Positions 36,504 to 47,986 of a stretch of DNA of 64,000 bases are shown piece after piece. Each line of letters begins with the position of its first letter. The stretch's first letter is position 1. The stretch comes from Cryptomeria japonica (Eukaryota; Streptophyta; Pinopsida; Cupressales; Cupressaceae). Where the stretch lies: assembly GCF_030272615.1 (NCBI RefSeq), contig NC_081411.1, positions 45,463,517 to 45,527,516 on the forward strand, written 5' to 3'. The notes under the pieces were generated by a model that saw only the letters and a list, made by a program, of their open reading frames with translations, searched no databases and was not told where the DNA came from. The position numbers and the translations under genes were made by a program.

Positions 36504-37324
36504 GAAACCCACGGTGGGAATCCTTACCCACAATCAGATGATACTACTACAGATAATATGTGTATACAAATGAGGTCTGCACACATAGAAAGGCTAGCTT
36601 CCTAGAGCTCACTGCTTAATCACAAGATGGGAGTCACACTGAATACAATTGGATGATTAAATCCAATGATAATATACTACTCAAAGTAGGATCTCCAATG
36701 CTGGATTTAGTATCGGTTAAGCTCGTATTATGTCCTTCAAACCTTCCTTGGACCTTCTCTATGGTTTTCTCATATGATCTTCAATATTCACACATACCAT
36801 GTTGCAATACCATAACCTTACATGTCTATATTCATCTCTTAATTGAGATCTTCCATATATACCAGAACCTAAGACCAAATGTGTAGTTCAACTCACTAAG
36901 AATATTACAATAAAATTAATTAGAAGAAGTCAATATGTGATGCATCATGTCGGCTCAATGTAATTACAACAATACCAATTGATTAAATCATCTCCATAAC
37001 ATGTCATGTTGATCTGGAATAGATAACGCGTGTCGGTCCATAACCTAGACCAATTTTCTAGTAACAACAAATATGTCAACCCAATTACACCAATAACCAA
37101 GTCACCAAAACCATGTCTTCAACATAACTGAGTGATCTCTAGATGATAACAAGTCATCCTCAGTGTCGGTGAACAATATAACTTGTCGGTGAACCAAATA
37201 TCGGTGACTGTGCATAAGTCATTGAACTTGCCGGTGAACATAACCAAAGATCTGCAAAAGGATAAGTGTTGATAAGTGTTGACATCAATGATAAAATGAG
37301 TGCAACATATCCATAATACCAACA
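36504..37324 (-). repeat. 5' LTR of C, outer piece
   Basis: It runs from the G insertion to the outer LTR end ATACCAACA at 37324, matching 23149-23927. Its first ~55 bp (CCCACGGTGGGAATCC… to CTACTACAGATAAT) duplicate a block that also lies left of G at ~28640-28700, so the two pieces overlap instead of simply abutting. Confidence 0.8.
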
Positions 37325-38205
37325 AACTATTCTAGATGATTCTTGCATGTTTGTTGGTGTCTCCTAGTCATGTGCTATTTGTTTTGATGATCCACATTGA
37401 TCATTGTGCGAGATTTGGTGATTTCTATCAACTGATGGTGATTTGAGTTTTTTTTGGTGGTGTAGCATGTTGTGGTTAATCTTGGAGTGCTTTTCGGTGG
37501 ATATGATTGTTTGGAAATTTGAATTAGGTTCATTTATGTAGTAGAAATCATTATATTACTTCTATGGTCAATCTTTGTATCGTGTAATGTAATTTTTGTA
37601 TTTATAAGTTTAGGTTTGAGGGTTTAGACGACCTAGCTATCAAATTTGATGATTTACATATATAGGTGATATACTTGTGTAATTTAGGAGTTAATATGAT
37701 GTCTGCATTATTAGAGAGAGTTATATATGCAAAAAAGAGATATGTCATTTGGTGAAGTGTTGTGATGAGATCGGTGTTGCAGGGTAAACAACTGTGCTTA
37801 ATCGGAACTATTATCAGGTATTTGTAGATGATAGTATTGCAGCTAACTTCTTTTGGATTGTAGTCTAATTCACTTTTATAAGTCAATGAGACTTTCTTGA
37901 GGGTTGGAGTCTTTCGAGTATATATCTTTTGGCACTGTGCCTAAATGCATGTGTGTTCCCCACTGTAATATTTTCACATACTACTACAGAGTATCATCTT
38001 ATTGTGGGTAGGTTCCCACTATGGTTTTTCCCTTAACCGGGTTTTCTATGTCAAATTTTTTGGTGTTGTATGTTGTGTTGTTCATTTTCTTATCTTTTGA
38101 TTGTTGTAGTTTATCAGTTTATGCTTTGGTGTTTGATTATCTGATTTCTGGTGAAGACTGATTCACCCCCCTCCTCTCACTCTTACCTCTTGATTGCTGC
38201 TAACA
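37325..38205 (+). repeat. Right piece of the 5' LTR of D
   Basis: It matches D's 3' LTR from ~41563 to the end once solo LTR F is removed. It contains the TTCCCACTATGG and GGTTTTTCCC block (38003-38050) and the C-rich tail (38164-38180), and ends GCTGCTAACA. Confidence 0.85.
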
Positions 38206-38207
38206 AT

Positions 38208-38220
38208 TGGTATCAGAGCT
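38208..38220 (+). promoter_or_regulatory. Primer binding site of D
   Basis: TGGTATCAGAGCT two bases after the LTR end, an unmutated tRNA-Met-type site. Confidence 0.88.
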
Positions 38221-38261
38221 AGATCCTCTGGTAGAAGCTTAATTGCTTGAGGATATTTGGG

Positions 38262-40885
38262 ATGGCAGCTCAAGGTATTCTTTTCAAGAAGGACAGTCTG
38301 AGATTTGATGGAAGCAGCTATAATGTATGGAAGAACCACATGGAGGTGCAACTGAAATGTCTTGGAGAAGATTACTAATAATGCCAATGTTGTTCCTTAG
38401 ATTGGACCATCCACTCCTCATGAAGTTAAGGAAGTTAGAAGTGTGTAGGGTGACAAATACTTTATGTTTCTAATTGATGATTATTACAGGATGATGTGGG
38501 TTGTCTTTTTGAAGGAGAAATCAGAAGCACTTGAGAAATTCAAGATATTCAAAGATAAAGTTGAAACAGAGTCCAAATTTAAGGTAAAGTGTCTGAGATC
38601 TAATAGAGGTAGAGAATTTTGTTCTGGTGAGTTCAATTCTTTCAATGAGATGTATGGAATCAGAAGACAATTTTTTGCTCCTAGAACCCCACATCAGAAA
38701 GCAGTTGTTGAAAGGAAGAACCATACTATTTTGGATGTTTCAAGGACTATTTTTATTGAGAGAAATGTTTCAAAGATCTACTAGAGAGAAGCCATTAGCA
38801 CTACAGTCTACACATTTAACAGAGTTCATATCAAAGGTGATATCGGTAAGACCCCTTATGAGCTTTGGTTTGGTCATGTTCCTACTGTGAAATATTTCAA
38901 AGTTTTTGGTAGAAAATGTTATATCAAGAGAGATGAAGATATTGAAAAGTTTGATACTAGAAGTGATGAAGGTATATTTTTGGGTTATTCCACAAAGAGT
39001 AAAGCCTACTAGTTCTATAACAAGAGACTGAGAAAGATTGTTGAGAGTGCATGTGTGAAGGTGGATGAGAACCTTGGAAAGGAGGTGAGAGCTTATGATG
39101 AAGGTCAACATGTTGTTTTAGCCCTTATTCAACCTGAAGGACCTAAGAAGAATGATCTGGTAGAGATAGAGACAATTAATACGGGTGTTGTTTTTGTTGG
39201 TGATGATGTGCAAAAATTTGAGAATCAGAAGGCTCCAAGGTATGTTAGATTAAATCACTCTGAAAATCAAATTATTAGTTATGAGAATAAAGGTGCGATG
39301 ACTAGAAGAAGGTTTGTTGCAGAAGAGGTACATTTGATATCCAAAGTTAAACCTAAATATGTTGTTGAAGCTTGTAAAGATGAAAATTGGATAAGGGCCA
39401 TGGAAGAAGAATTAGATAAAATTGAGAAAAATAATACTTGGGAACTTTTGCCTAGACCTAAAAATAAAAATGTTATTGGTACTAAATGGGTTTTTAGAAA
39501 TAAATTGAATGAAGCCAGTGAAGTAGTTAGAAATAGAGCTAGATTGGTCTGGAAAGGGTATTCACAGCAAGAAGGAATTGATTATGAACAAACTTTTTCT
39601 TCGGTTGCCAGAATTGAAGTTGTTAGGTTATTAATAGGTTATGATACTTATAAAAATTTCAAGGTATATTAGATAGATGTCAAATCTGTATTTTTTTAAG
39701 GTGATCTAGAAGAAGAAGTCTACATTAAACAACCTGATGGATTTTCATTGTTAGTTGATGTTGATATGGTATGCAAGTTGAAGAAAGCACTTTATGGACT
39801 AAAACAAGCTCCTAGAGCCTAGCATGCTAGATTGGATAAATACTTGTTGAAATTATGATTCACTAAAGGTGTTGCTGATAGTAATTTGTACTTTAAAGTT
39901 AAAAATGATAACATCTTGATTGTTGAAGTCTTTGTTGATGATATTATTTTTGGTGGTGATGATGATATGAGTATGAAGTTTGCTAGTGATATGCAAAAGG
40001 AATTTGAAATGTCTATGATTGGTGAGATGAAATTTTTCTTACATTTGCAGTTTGCATAGACAGAGAAAGGTATCTTTATATCTCAAACTAAGTATGTGAA
40101 AGAATTTTTGTAGAAGTTTGGACTAGATAATTCCAAACTAGTTGGAACTCCTGTGGTGACTAGTTGTAAATTGTCTAAAAAAGATGAATCTCCTAAAGCT
40201 AATCAGAGTTTGTACAAATATATGGTTGGTGGACTATTATATCTTAATCAGACTAGGCCTAACATTATGCATGATGTATGTATGGCTGCTAGATATCAAG
40301 TTGATCTGAAGGAAAGTCATGTTACTGATGTTAAAAGAATATTCAGATATTTAAAGGGAACTTTGGATTATGGTTTATGGTATCCTAAGAAATATGATTT
40401 CATGTTATGTGCTTAAACTGATGCAGACTGGGCAGGTGATGTAGATGACCGGAAGAGTACTGCGGGTGGAGCATTCTTTTTAGGTAAGAAGTTGGTTTCA
40501 TGGGCTACCAAGAAACAAGACTCAGTATCTCTATCTACAACTCAAGCTGAGTACATTGTTGTTGCTAGTAACTGTGCACTCAGATAGTTTGGATGAATAA
40601 AATATTGAAAGATATCAGAATTATCTATGATGAGCCTACTATTATATACTATGATAACTCTAGTGCTATAAACATGTCAAAGAATCCAGAACAACATTTA
40701 AATACCAAGCATATATAAATCAAATACATTTACTTGAAGGAGCAAGTTAATGAACAAAAGATAAAGTTGGAATATGTATCAATAAATGAATAAATTGCTA
40801 ATATTTTTACTAAGCCTTTGCCTACAGACACGTTTGTCTATTTGATAAATAAGGTAGGGGTAACCACCCCTCCCGATGAGAACTA
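38262..40885 (+). pseudogene. Deleted and stop-ridden gag-pol of copia element D
   Basis: Gag begins at 38262 (MAAQGILFKKDSLRFDG) but is lost after ~40 codons. The reading resumes near 38453 in integrase (FLIDDYYRMMWVVFL), so most of Gag, the protease and the first integrase aspartate region are missing. Integrase continues with RSNRGREF, where the second aspartate is Asn, and KAVVERKN. RT has FVDD at 39931-39942. RNase H has TDADWAGD near 40418. Many stops interrupt, often TAG where C or other copia proteins have Gln or Trp (VY-stop-ID, QFA-stop-TEKG). It ends with the copia C-terminal phrase near 40800-40830. Clearly inactive. Confidence 0.85.
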
Positions 40886-41197
40886 GATGCATTGAGTTGC
40901 ATCGATCTAGTGGATTTCAGAGCCTTATTTTTCTTATCTAAATTGATGTATTATTGTTGCTCCTCTGCTGGAGTAGTTTGTTGATTTTGTTGTGACAAAT
41001 TAATGTTTTGTGGTGGAGATATGTGTTTGGTTTTCTATTTTTGGTGACATTTGGCATTTCTATCAAAGGGGGAGAGATCATGTGAAAAACTGCATTATCT
41101 ATCCTTATCTTAGGGGGAGTTTGTTGGTGATATCTTCTTTGTTTGCATTGACTGTTTTTCACACTCCTATGTTGTCATCAATGCCAAAGGGGGAAAG
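40886..41197 (+). promoter_or_regulatory. 3' non-coding region of D with polypurine tracts
   Basis: The functional tract CAAAGGGGGAAAG (41185-41197) abuts the 3' LTR. Upstream copies are TCAAAGGGGGAGAG (~41064) and CTTAGGGGGAGT (~41108). No coding signal. Confidence 0.7.
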
Positions 41198-43964
41198 TGT
41201 TTAGTCTTTTGGATTTGGTTGTTGGACTTGGATATGTTGTTGTAATGTCAACATATTCCTGTGAGTTTTTCCGGTGATCTTGTGAAGATTTTCTCATCTG
41301 GTTTTGTTGTTCTTTGGTTACCGGTTCCTGGTGTTCCTATTGGTGTTCCTATCAGTATTCCCTCTAGTATATTTCAATATGATCAGATCTTGTGCTGAGA
41401 CTTTGTGATGTTTCTTGCAATAATCTTGTGTATCTTCATTTCTTATGGTTCATGACTTGGTGACCCACAAGTTATCTTTCTTTGTGACAGTTGTTGTTTG
41501 GTTGTGTTCTTGAGCTTTGAGACATTGATAGATGAAGATTTTAAAATACATGATTGTGCAATTGTTTTGGATGATTCTTACATGTTTTATGATGTCTCCT
41601 AATCATTTCCTATTTGTTTTGATGATCTGCATTGATCATTGAGTGATTTTTGGTGATTTCCATCCATCGGTGGTGATTTGAGTGTTTTTGATGGTGTAGC
41701 GAGTTGTAGTTGATCTTGGCACACTTTCTGGTGGATAGGATTGTTTGAAAATTTGAATTAGGTCCATGTTATATAATATAAATCATTATATTTTTCTGGT
41801 GGTAGATCTTTGTATCGTGTTTTATAATTTTTGTACTTATAAGTTGAGGGTTGAGGGTTTAGCTCACCTTGCTATCAAGGTTGATGATTTGCATGTATAG
41901 GTGATATACTTGTTAATCTCTGATACTGAATGTAAATAAGATGAGAGGGGGGGGGTGAATCATACAAACTTAATCATCCATAAACTCAATAGATTCAACC
42001 TTGGTAGCCTTATCAAAAATATGTAACCAAAAACTGTAAAACATGCAAACTCATAAACACATAATCATCATAACATATAACACTAGATTTAACATGGAAA
42101 CCCAAATAGGGAAAAACCACTGTGGGATTTTGGACCCACTAAGAAATATACTCTTCTAAAGTATGCTCAGTTAAAAGCAAATCCTATTAAAGATTACAAA
42201 CACATTGCTAGATGTGACCCGGTTAAGGGATTTCCCTCAGATCTATTAGGATCTTCACTTTGTTACAAGTGACCTTGTCAAAGGATTTCAAACACTCAAT
42301 TAGAATATCACCTTGCTAGAGGATTTACAAATAAGACTGTTAAGTCCACTCGGTTAAGAGATTTTCTATCACTTTACAAAATAACAGTAATAAAATATAT
42401 CTGCAACTTCACATCTAAAATGTTAAAGAAGATTCTTATTTGCTCAATACAATCAAGTCATAGGACTTATCTTGTCCCTCTGTTGGGCTCCCTACTCTGT
42501 TATTCAAACAGATCTTCAAGCTTCTGTGTTCGGTAATCACTATGTAGCATCCCTATGCTTACACTTGCCCACATCCATTGTTTATCAATAGTTCCCTATT
42601 TATAAACAATTTGCCAATCGCTTAATCTCCTTGATCACATTTCCCATGATCAATCATAGCCATCAAATCTTCAAACTTGACTAGGTTCAATGTATCCTTC
42701 AATCTGAAAAATGTTTTACCTTGCCTTGGAACTTGCATACATTTCTTGGAACTTGTGCTAGGTTATGCGATTCAATCTGAGCTGTAGATCTTCCTGTCGA
42801 TCTTCCATTGCTGTAGATCCTTAAAAAACTTCATGCACGGCATACCAATCATTTAATCAATTCCAGCTCATTAGCTTCCTTCATTAAATAATGCTTTTAA
42901 TCATTTAATGCATTATGTTACAGCTCGGTTGCAACTAGGTAAATACTAAACTTCACTCGGTAGACATTCTGCCTTCATTAACCGATAGCGATAACCTTAG
43001 GGTTTACCAACTAGGTTCCTTAGGGTTTACTGACTAGGTTCTTTAGGGTAACACAGTATAGTATAAACCTTACAATCAACAACATATGTAGGATATCAAA
43101 ACAATCTAAACAACATGATCTCATCATTATCTAACTCGGTAATAGTTTCCCATTGAATAACTTTATTTCTCCCCTTACTCTTCACATTCTTTCTGTGTCA
43201 CTTACTAACATCTTTATAATCATCAAATCATACTTCTTAAGATATGACAACATCATACTAAGTCAGAAAATCAATTTCTTGACATCAATGACAAAATAAT
43301 ATTATTAAGACAGTAAACATCCTTAATCAATTTTATCCATAATCATCAACAACCTTCTCAATATCCTTATTGAAATGTCAACAATCTCTCATTGTAATTG
43401 AAATACTAGCAATACTTGTGTAATTTAGGATTTGATGTGATGTATGCATTATCAGAGAGATTTGTATACATGAAAAAGAGATATATCATTTAGTGAAGTG
43501 TTGTGGTGAGATCAATATTGCACGACAGACAGCTGTGCTTAATCAGAACTGTTATCAAGCATTTGTAGATGCTACTATTTTAGTTCACTTCTTCCAGATT
43601 GTAGTCTGATTCATTTTTGTAAGTTAGTGAGACTTCCCTAAGGGTTGGAGCCTTCTAGGTATATATCTTTTAGCAATGAGCCTGGGCAGTGTGCTTGAAT
43701 GCATGTACATTCCACATTGTAATTTTTCACATACTACTGCAGAGGATCATTTTATTGTGGGTAGGTTCCCACCATGTTTTTTCCCTTAACTGGGTTTTCC
43801 ATGTCAAATTTTATGGTGTTGTGTGTTGTGTTGTTCATTTTATTATCTTTAAGTTGATGTAGTTTATCAGTTTATGCTTTGGTGTTTGATTATCTGATTT
43901 TGGGTGAAGGCTGATTCCTCCCTCCCCCCCCTCTCTCAGTTTTCCCTCTTGATTGTTGCTCTCA
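41198..43964 (+). repeat. 3' LTR of D, split by solo LTR F
   Basis: LTR sequence runs 41198-41910 and resumes at 43417. The end near 43964 reads GCTCTCA where the 5' LTR has GCTAACA. It contains the GGTTCCCACC and TTTTTCCC block (43756-43803) and a C-rich tail (43917-43935). Confidence 0.82.
41911..43411 (-). mobile_element. Solo LTR F, reversed, in D's 3' LTR
   Basis: 1501 bp flanked by ATACT at 41906-41910 and 43412-43416. On the minus strand it starts TGCTAGTATTTC and ends GAGATTAACA. It has the GGTTTTTCCC block (plus 42091-42138) and the C-rich tail (plus 41942-41951). No internal domain. It is unusually long for a solo copia-type LTR. A TGTTGACATTTC phrase on minus near 43382 could be an alternative LTR start, but the target duplication supports the outer boundary. 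Confidence 0.82.
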
Positions 43965-44073
43965 TTCCATTGTTGTAGCTCTTTGGAAACACCTCATACT
44001 TACTCAATATAACCACTAGAAAACATAACTACATCTGAAAAACTGATTTCCAAACTATATACATCTCTACAAG

Positions 44074-45251
44074 TGTATTTGAATCAAGGAACACTAAGAG
44101 CGGGGGTGAATTAGTGTTTTGCAATTAACATTATTAATATGATTTTTCAACCATCTAATACAAATCAATAGAGGAAAGATGCAAACACATAAAGTAAATA
44201 TCCACAACACCATAACACTAGGTTTATACATAGAAAACCTGGTTAAGGGAAAAACCATGGTGGGATTCAGATGCACAATATTAATATACTTTGTTAGAAA
44301 TATAGAAATATCCCATGAAGGGAATGCAAATGCATTCAGGCATACTACCTAGAGCTCACTGCTCAAATTACAATAAGGGCTACAACCTCAAAAGGAATAT
44401 TGCCCTACAATTATTTATAATAGTTACAAGAGGTAATGAAGTAATGAATAGAATCTACAAATTCCTCGAAATAGTTCCAGTTAAGCTCAAAATATTCAAT
44501 CTTACTCTCCTCTGCTAGGCTGCTCTGTTCTAATATTCTGATATATTTCATAGCACAAATATTTCTTGAGTATTTGAAATTGCACACAATCACTCACAAA
44601 TACTTTTTCACACAACCATCGATATCAAAAATGAAAATATCAATCACTCTTATATATCTACAACATCAAATTAGATCTTTTATGTGTCCGCCCAAAAACG
44701 CATAACACACAAATGAAACCTTTATACCAAGTCCACTCAATTCAAACTTAAATTTACCTAAGAAAACCAAAAAGAGTTGTCCACATGCTTCCCACATGTT
44801 AGAAATCATCCTCAAACACAATTACATCCAACAAAACCAATCCACATATTTCACACAATGATTAACCATGTGAGATTGCTGATGAACACTGTTCTACTCA
44901 AAAACCTATATACCGGACCTTCCAACTCACTCAATAATTTTCACCATATGTCACATACCTGTAACATGGTAGATAACACATCATCGATGCTTCCCAAATA
45001 TTTACAACACAATATATTCAACACAGATGAAATGCCAACCAAGATATTGCATACTACCAAATGTCCTGTCTTATCTCACTGGACCTCACCTAAGCTCAAT
45101 CACACTTCCGGTATGAACAAATCATGAACTATGGATGGGATTTCTGACATGAGTTTCCATTAATCACAATATTTGATTATCTATGTAGTGTCTCTTGCCA
45201 ACAAAGTGAACAACTTTGACACCAATGACAACACAACTCAAGTTTCCAACA
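44074..45251 (-). mobile_element. Solo-like LTR K, reversed
   Basis: On the minus strand it starts TGTTGGAAACTTG and ends near TTCCTTGATTCAA with a CA at 44080 or 44074. It carries the GGTTTTTCCC block (plus 44232-44270) and the C-rich tail (plus 44097-44108). There is no adjoining primer site, polypurine tract or internal domain, so it is probably a solo LTR. I could not find convincing target duplications, so the ends are approximate. Confidence 0.6.
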
Positions 45252-47509
45252 AATTGTTCAACACAAACAATTGGTAATTGTTCTAATATAAAACTCAACA
45301 TAAACATGGGAAATTGACTAGTATAAAATTGTATTATTGCAAACTTTTATCAGATCCATTTCATCCAAACAATTGGAGGTTGAAATTTGGGTATGGTTCA
45401 AATTGTAGATATTTTAGAAAATTACATTAGATATAAAATTTCTATCTAAAAAAAAAAAGTTATTAAAAGAAAATACAAATAAATATGTTAAAATTAGAAA
45501 AATAAGAAGACATTTAATCTATTGGCAAACAATTTGTCAAATATTATTTTAAAGTGAGTAAAATCTTGTTTTGTTTAAGTTAACAATACTAATAAAAATT
45601 AAAAAACATATATCAAATGAGAATAAATGAGAAGTCGACCCCTATAGGTCATTATCCAAAGCTATTCCAAAGTAAAAGGAGCAAAAGAAGGGACTAAAAA
45701 TTTTTTTGTTGCATAATATTTGCTTGTTTTCAAACCAAGATCACATTATTTTTTTCTTTCTATTATTTAAAAAATATGATCAAGTTGTATAACTTAAAAC
45801 ATGGTCATGTTCCTAATATTATACCTATATTCTATTTGAAAATTATGATTATTGTAGTTGTACTCGAATAAGATAAGAAATTTATTATGAGACTCATAGG
45901 AAGTTTTACTATGTCTTCAAATGTAACTCTCTATCAAATCTTATTTATTATAGAGTTGAAAAATAGGTAATAAATTTTGTATTCTGAAAGGATTACCAAT
46001 ACAACTCTTTACACTTTTGATAAAGATAAACAGGTTTTACAGGGACCTAAAACCCAAAGTATTATAGACCAAGGCCAGTAGCCAACTTGACCGAAAAACT
46101 AAGCAGATCAAGGGAGAAAACCCACACAGACCGACAACCAAAAAACAAATAAAAAAAGCTGAACCAAAAAAATAGGGCCACACACTCAGTGAAGAGAGTG
46201 CATCAATTTAGTATTTTTCTAAATAATACTCCTATTAATGTTCTCCAAGTCCTCCATGATGAATCTGGAGGTTCCCTGGTCCTAGCTCCAGCTCCTGGTT
46301 CTAGTACACAGACCCAAAGTAATCTTCCCACTAGCACCACTCTGTCCACCCTCCAAAGCAATCTTTTTCTACTTTTGTCCCATGATAGGGTCACTGGCGA
46401 TGGTCCTAGTTCTATAATCAATCATCATGGAATTAATACAACTCTTTGCGCTAATGTTCATCTTTAGATTCTTTTCTTCAACTTCAATTTTAGATGTACA
46501 AACAAATTTATTGTAAATCATATTCCTTTCTTTTTTAAAAATAATATTTTTCAAAAAATTATTAATCTAATAGAATTTTTTATGAACAATATCATATACA
46601 TCCGTTTAATCATGCAACCATCTCTATTTATATCGTTAACTTTCCCATCTCATTTATTATTATTTTGAAATTGTTGTTATATATCTATTTCTACCCACCA
46701 CTTTTAAATATTTAAAATTTACCATTATTCAAATTATTTAGACATGGCCATGACCAATAGCAACATTCCATTGATGACATTATTACGGGAATGAAGTTCA
46801 TTAGATGGTACATATCTTACACAAAATTTCATGTTTCAATCAGAGTCATTTCCTCCCAATCAGACGGCAATGTTGATACGACCATTCTAAAGTGTGGTCA
46901 TATATAGAGCCTTGGTAGATGACTTATGAATGTAAACAACTTGGGAAAATGTACTGAATACAACACTCTTATACCAAAAATGGGATTACAGACATGCAAC
47001 ATCTTGCAAATGGATAGCAATTTCAACGGATAAAGGGTTTTCATTTTTCGTTTCGTTTAATTTAAATGAATAAAATGTAACAAACAAAGACTTGATAAAC
47101 AATAATATAATATAGAATCGCTTACCACAGTTCCAACCAGTAGATTGAGTGCTTGAGCATTTATACACAGCATACATAATAAAAAGATGTAAATATACTG
47201 GTAGTCACATAAATTTCCCTGTTTATTTAGCATCGTCATGAAAAAGATTATACAGTTGATGTGTTGGAGTGAATATATTCGTCATATTTCTGATTTATTT
47301 AGATGGTTTATATGAAATCGCATTAAAACATAGATGATTTCAGATAAATCACTAAACAAATCAAAACTTAAAATATTCTATTTGAACATAGGCCATTCCC
47401 CATCTACATAGAGACACCATAACGACAACTTATCAACTTTTTAGAGAAAACACTATAATATGAATTCAAACATACACAATAGAGCAACAGACAATAAGGA
47501 AGTCTGTAT
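45252..47509. other. Long AT-rich interval, no supported gene
   Basis: No recognisable coding region or mobile element. The sequence 46189-46467 stays open for 92 codons on plus and is less AT-rich than its surroundings (LVLAPAPGSSTQTQSN…), but it has no motif, plausible start context or homologue I know. A frame on the opposite strand is also open there, so I do not call it a gene. Confidence 0.5.
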
Positions 47510-47514
47510 AGCCA

Positions 47515-47520
47515 TTTATT
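47515..47520 (-). terminator. Polyadenylation signal of the secreted-protein gene
   Basis: AATAAA on the minus strand, about 90 bases after the ancestral stop at 47610, a normal distance for a plant 3' UTR. Confidence 0.5.
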
Positions 47521-47609
47521 GCTGATAATAAAGCAATAAAGCTCTAATATAAAGAAAGTATGTTATATTTAAAGCAAGTAGTAGTACATGGGCTAAGGCT
47601 GCTTGGCTT

Positions 47610-47897
47610 TTACTTTGCTGGTGGAGGAAATGGAATGAAGGGAAACGGGCGAGGAGTAGACGGAGTGCGTGGGAGGCCGAATAAAGGAGGATGAGGAGCA
47701 GACAGAGTTCATGGGAAGGTGAAAAAAGGAGGACGAGAAGCAGACGGAGTTCGTGGGAAGGTGAAAAAAGGAGGACGAGAGGGAGGAGCCTGCAAAAGAT
47801 GACGGCTTTTCTGTATATCTCTCGCACACACACAGGCTCTGAACTGCATCACCAACAAAACAGTAGCCAACACCAAACAAGCCCGGCGAGAAAACAT
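47610..47897 (-). pseudogene. Small secreted proline-rich protein gene with a premature stop
   Basis: The ATG at 47897 opens a frame with a clear signal peptide: basic start, hydrophobic core LVLATVLLVMQF, and likely cleavage after CVCA. The mature part begins RDIQKSRHLLQAPPSRPP, a style common in small plant cell-wall proline-rich proteins. It then has 14-residue repeats of the form RPPFFTFPRTPSAS. TGA at 47709-47711 (codon 63) stops it. The same frame stays open beyond to TAA at 47610, still proline-rich (PRTPSTPRPFPF), giving 95 codons in all. Repeat copies 1 and 3 have CGC and CGA where copy 2 has TGA, so the stop is probably a CpG transition. A TATA box and an AATAAA frame it, and there is no intron. 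I infer a host gene recently truncated or becoming a pseudogene. Two other frames are also open across the repeats, so frame choice rests on the signal peptide and flanking signals. Confidence 0.55.
47651..47776. repeat. 3 x 42-bp in-frame tandem repeat in the secreted-protein gene
   Basis: Units at 47651-47692, 47693-47734 and 47735-47776, each 42 bp (14 codons). Units 2 and 3 differ by only a few bases and unit 1 is more diverged. The length keeps the reading frame, as expected for repeats under coding constraint. Confidence 0.85.
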
Positions 47898-47980
47898 TTT
47901 GACTGCAACTAAAACAAATTACAGAATCGTCAAAACCAGACTGTTTTGCTTTGGAGAAAATGTATGAGAGGTGGCTCTGA

Positions 47981-47986
47981 TATATA
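47981..47986 (-). promoter_or_regulatory. TATA box of the secreted-protein gene
   Basis: Minus strand CTATTATATATCAG, about 85 bases before the ATG. Transcription starting ~30 bases on would leave a 5' UTR of ~55 bases. The bases just before the ATG (GTCAAAATG) fit a plant start context. Confidence 0.5.

Larger units (their letters stand above)
23149..37324 (-). mobile_element. Element C: minus-strand Ty1/copia inserted in D's 5' LTR
   Basis: The 5' LTR is at 28433-28709 plus 36504-37324 (split by gypsy G). The internal domain is 23928-28432, and the 3' LTR is 23149-23927 (truncated). On the minus strand LTRs start TGTTGGTATTATGG and the 5' LTR ends CCTAACA. Gag, protease, integrase, RT and RNase H are all present in copia order, with a moderate number of stops. 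Target duplications cannot be checked because the left junction lies in a deletion. The right flank, 37325 onward, is D's LTR. Confidence 0.85.
23022..43964 (+). mobile_element. Element D: decayed Ty1/copia element carrying nested insertions
   Basis: The left LTR piece starts at 23022 (TGCTATAGTC…) and the 3' LTR starts at 41198 (TGTTTAGTC…) and ends near 43964. Flanks are TTACA (23017-23021) and TTCCA (43965-43969), one mismatch. The 5' LTR is split by copia C, and the 3' LTR by solo LTR F. The internal domain (38206-41197) is only ~3 kb because most of gag, protease and the start of integrase have been deleted. Domain order integrase-RT-RNase H identifies Ty1/copia. Confidence 0.8.

Noticed and set aside
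44074-45263. Target duplication ACAAG/ACAAA for LTR K
   Set aside because: It would need a right boundary that breaks the TG…CA rule; the match is only four of five.
46189-46467. 92-codon plus-strand ORF
   Set aside because: No motif, no conserved start or terminator context, and the opposite strand is open over the same bases, so a chance ORF is as likely.
47516-47833. Two overlapping longer minus-strand ORFs in other frames across the 42-bp repeats
   Set aside because: A 42-bp repeat unit keeps all frames open. Only the frame starting at 47897 has a signal peptide with matching TATA and polyadenylation positions.
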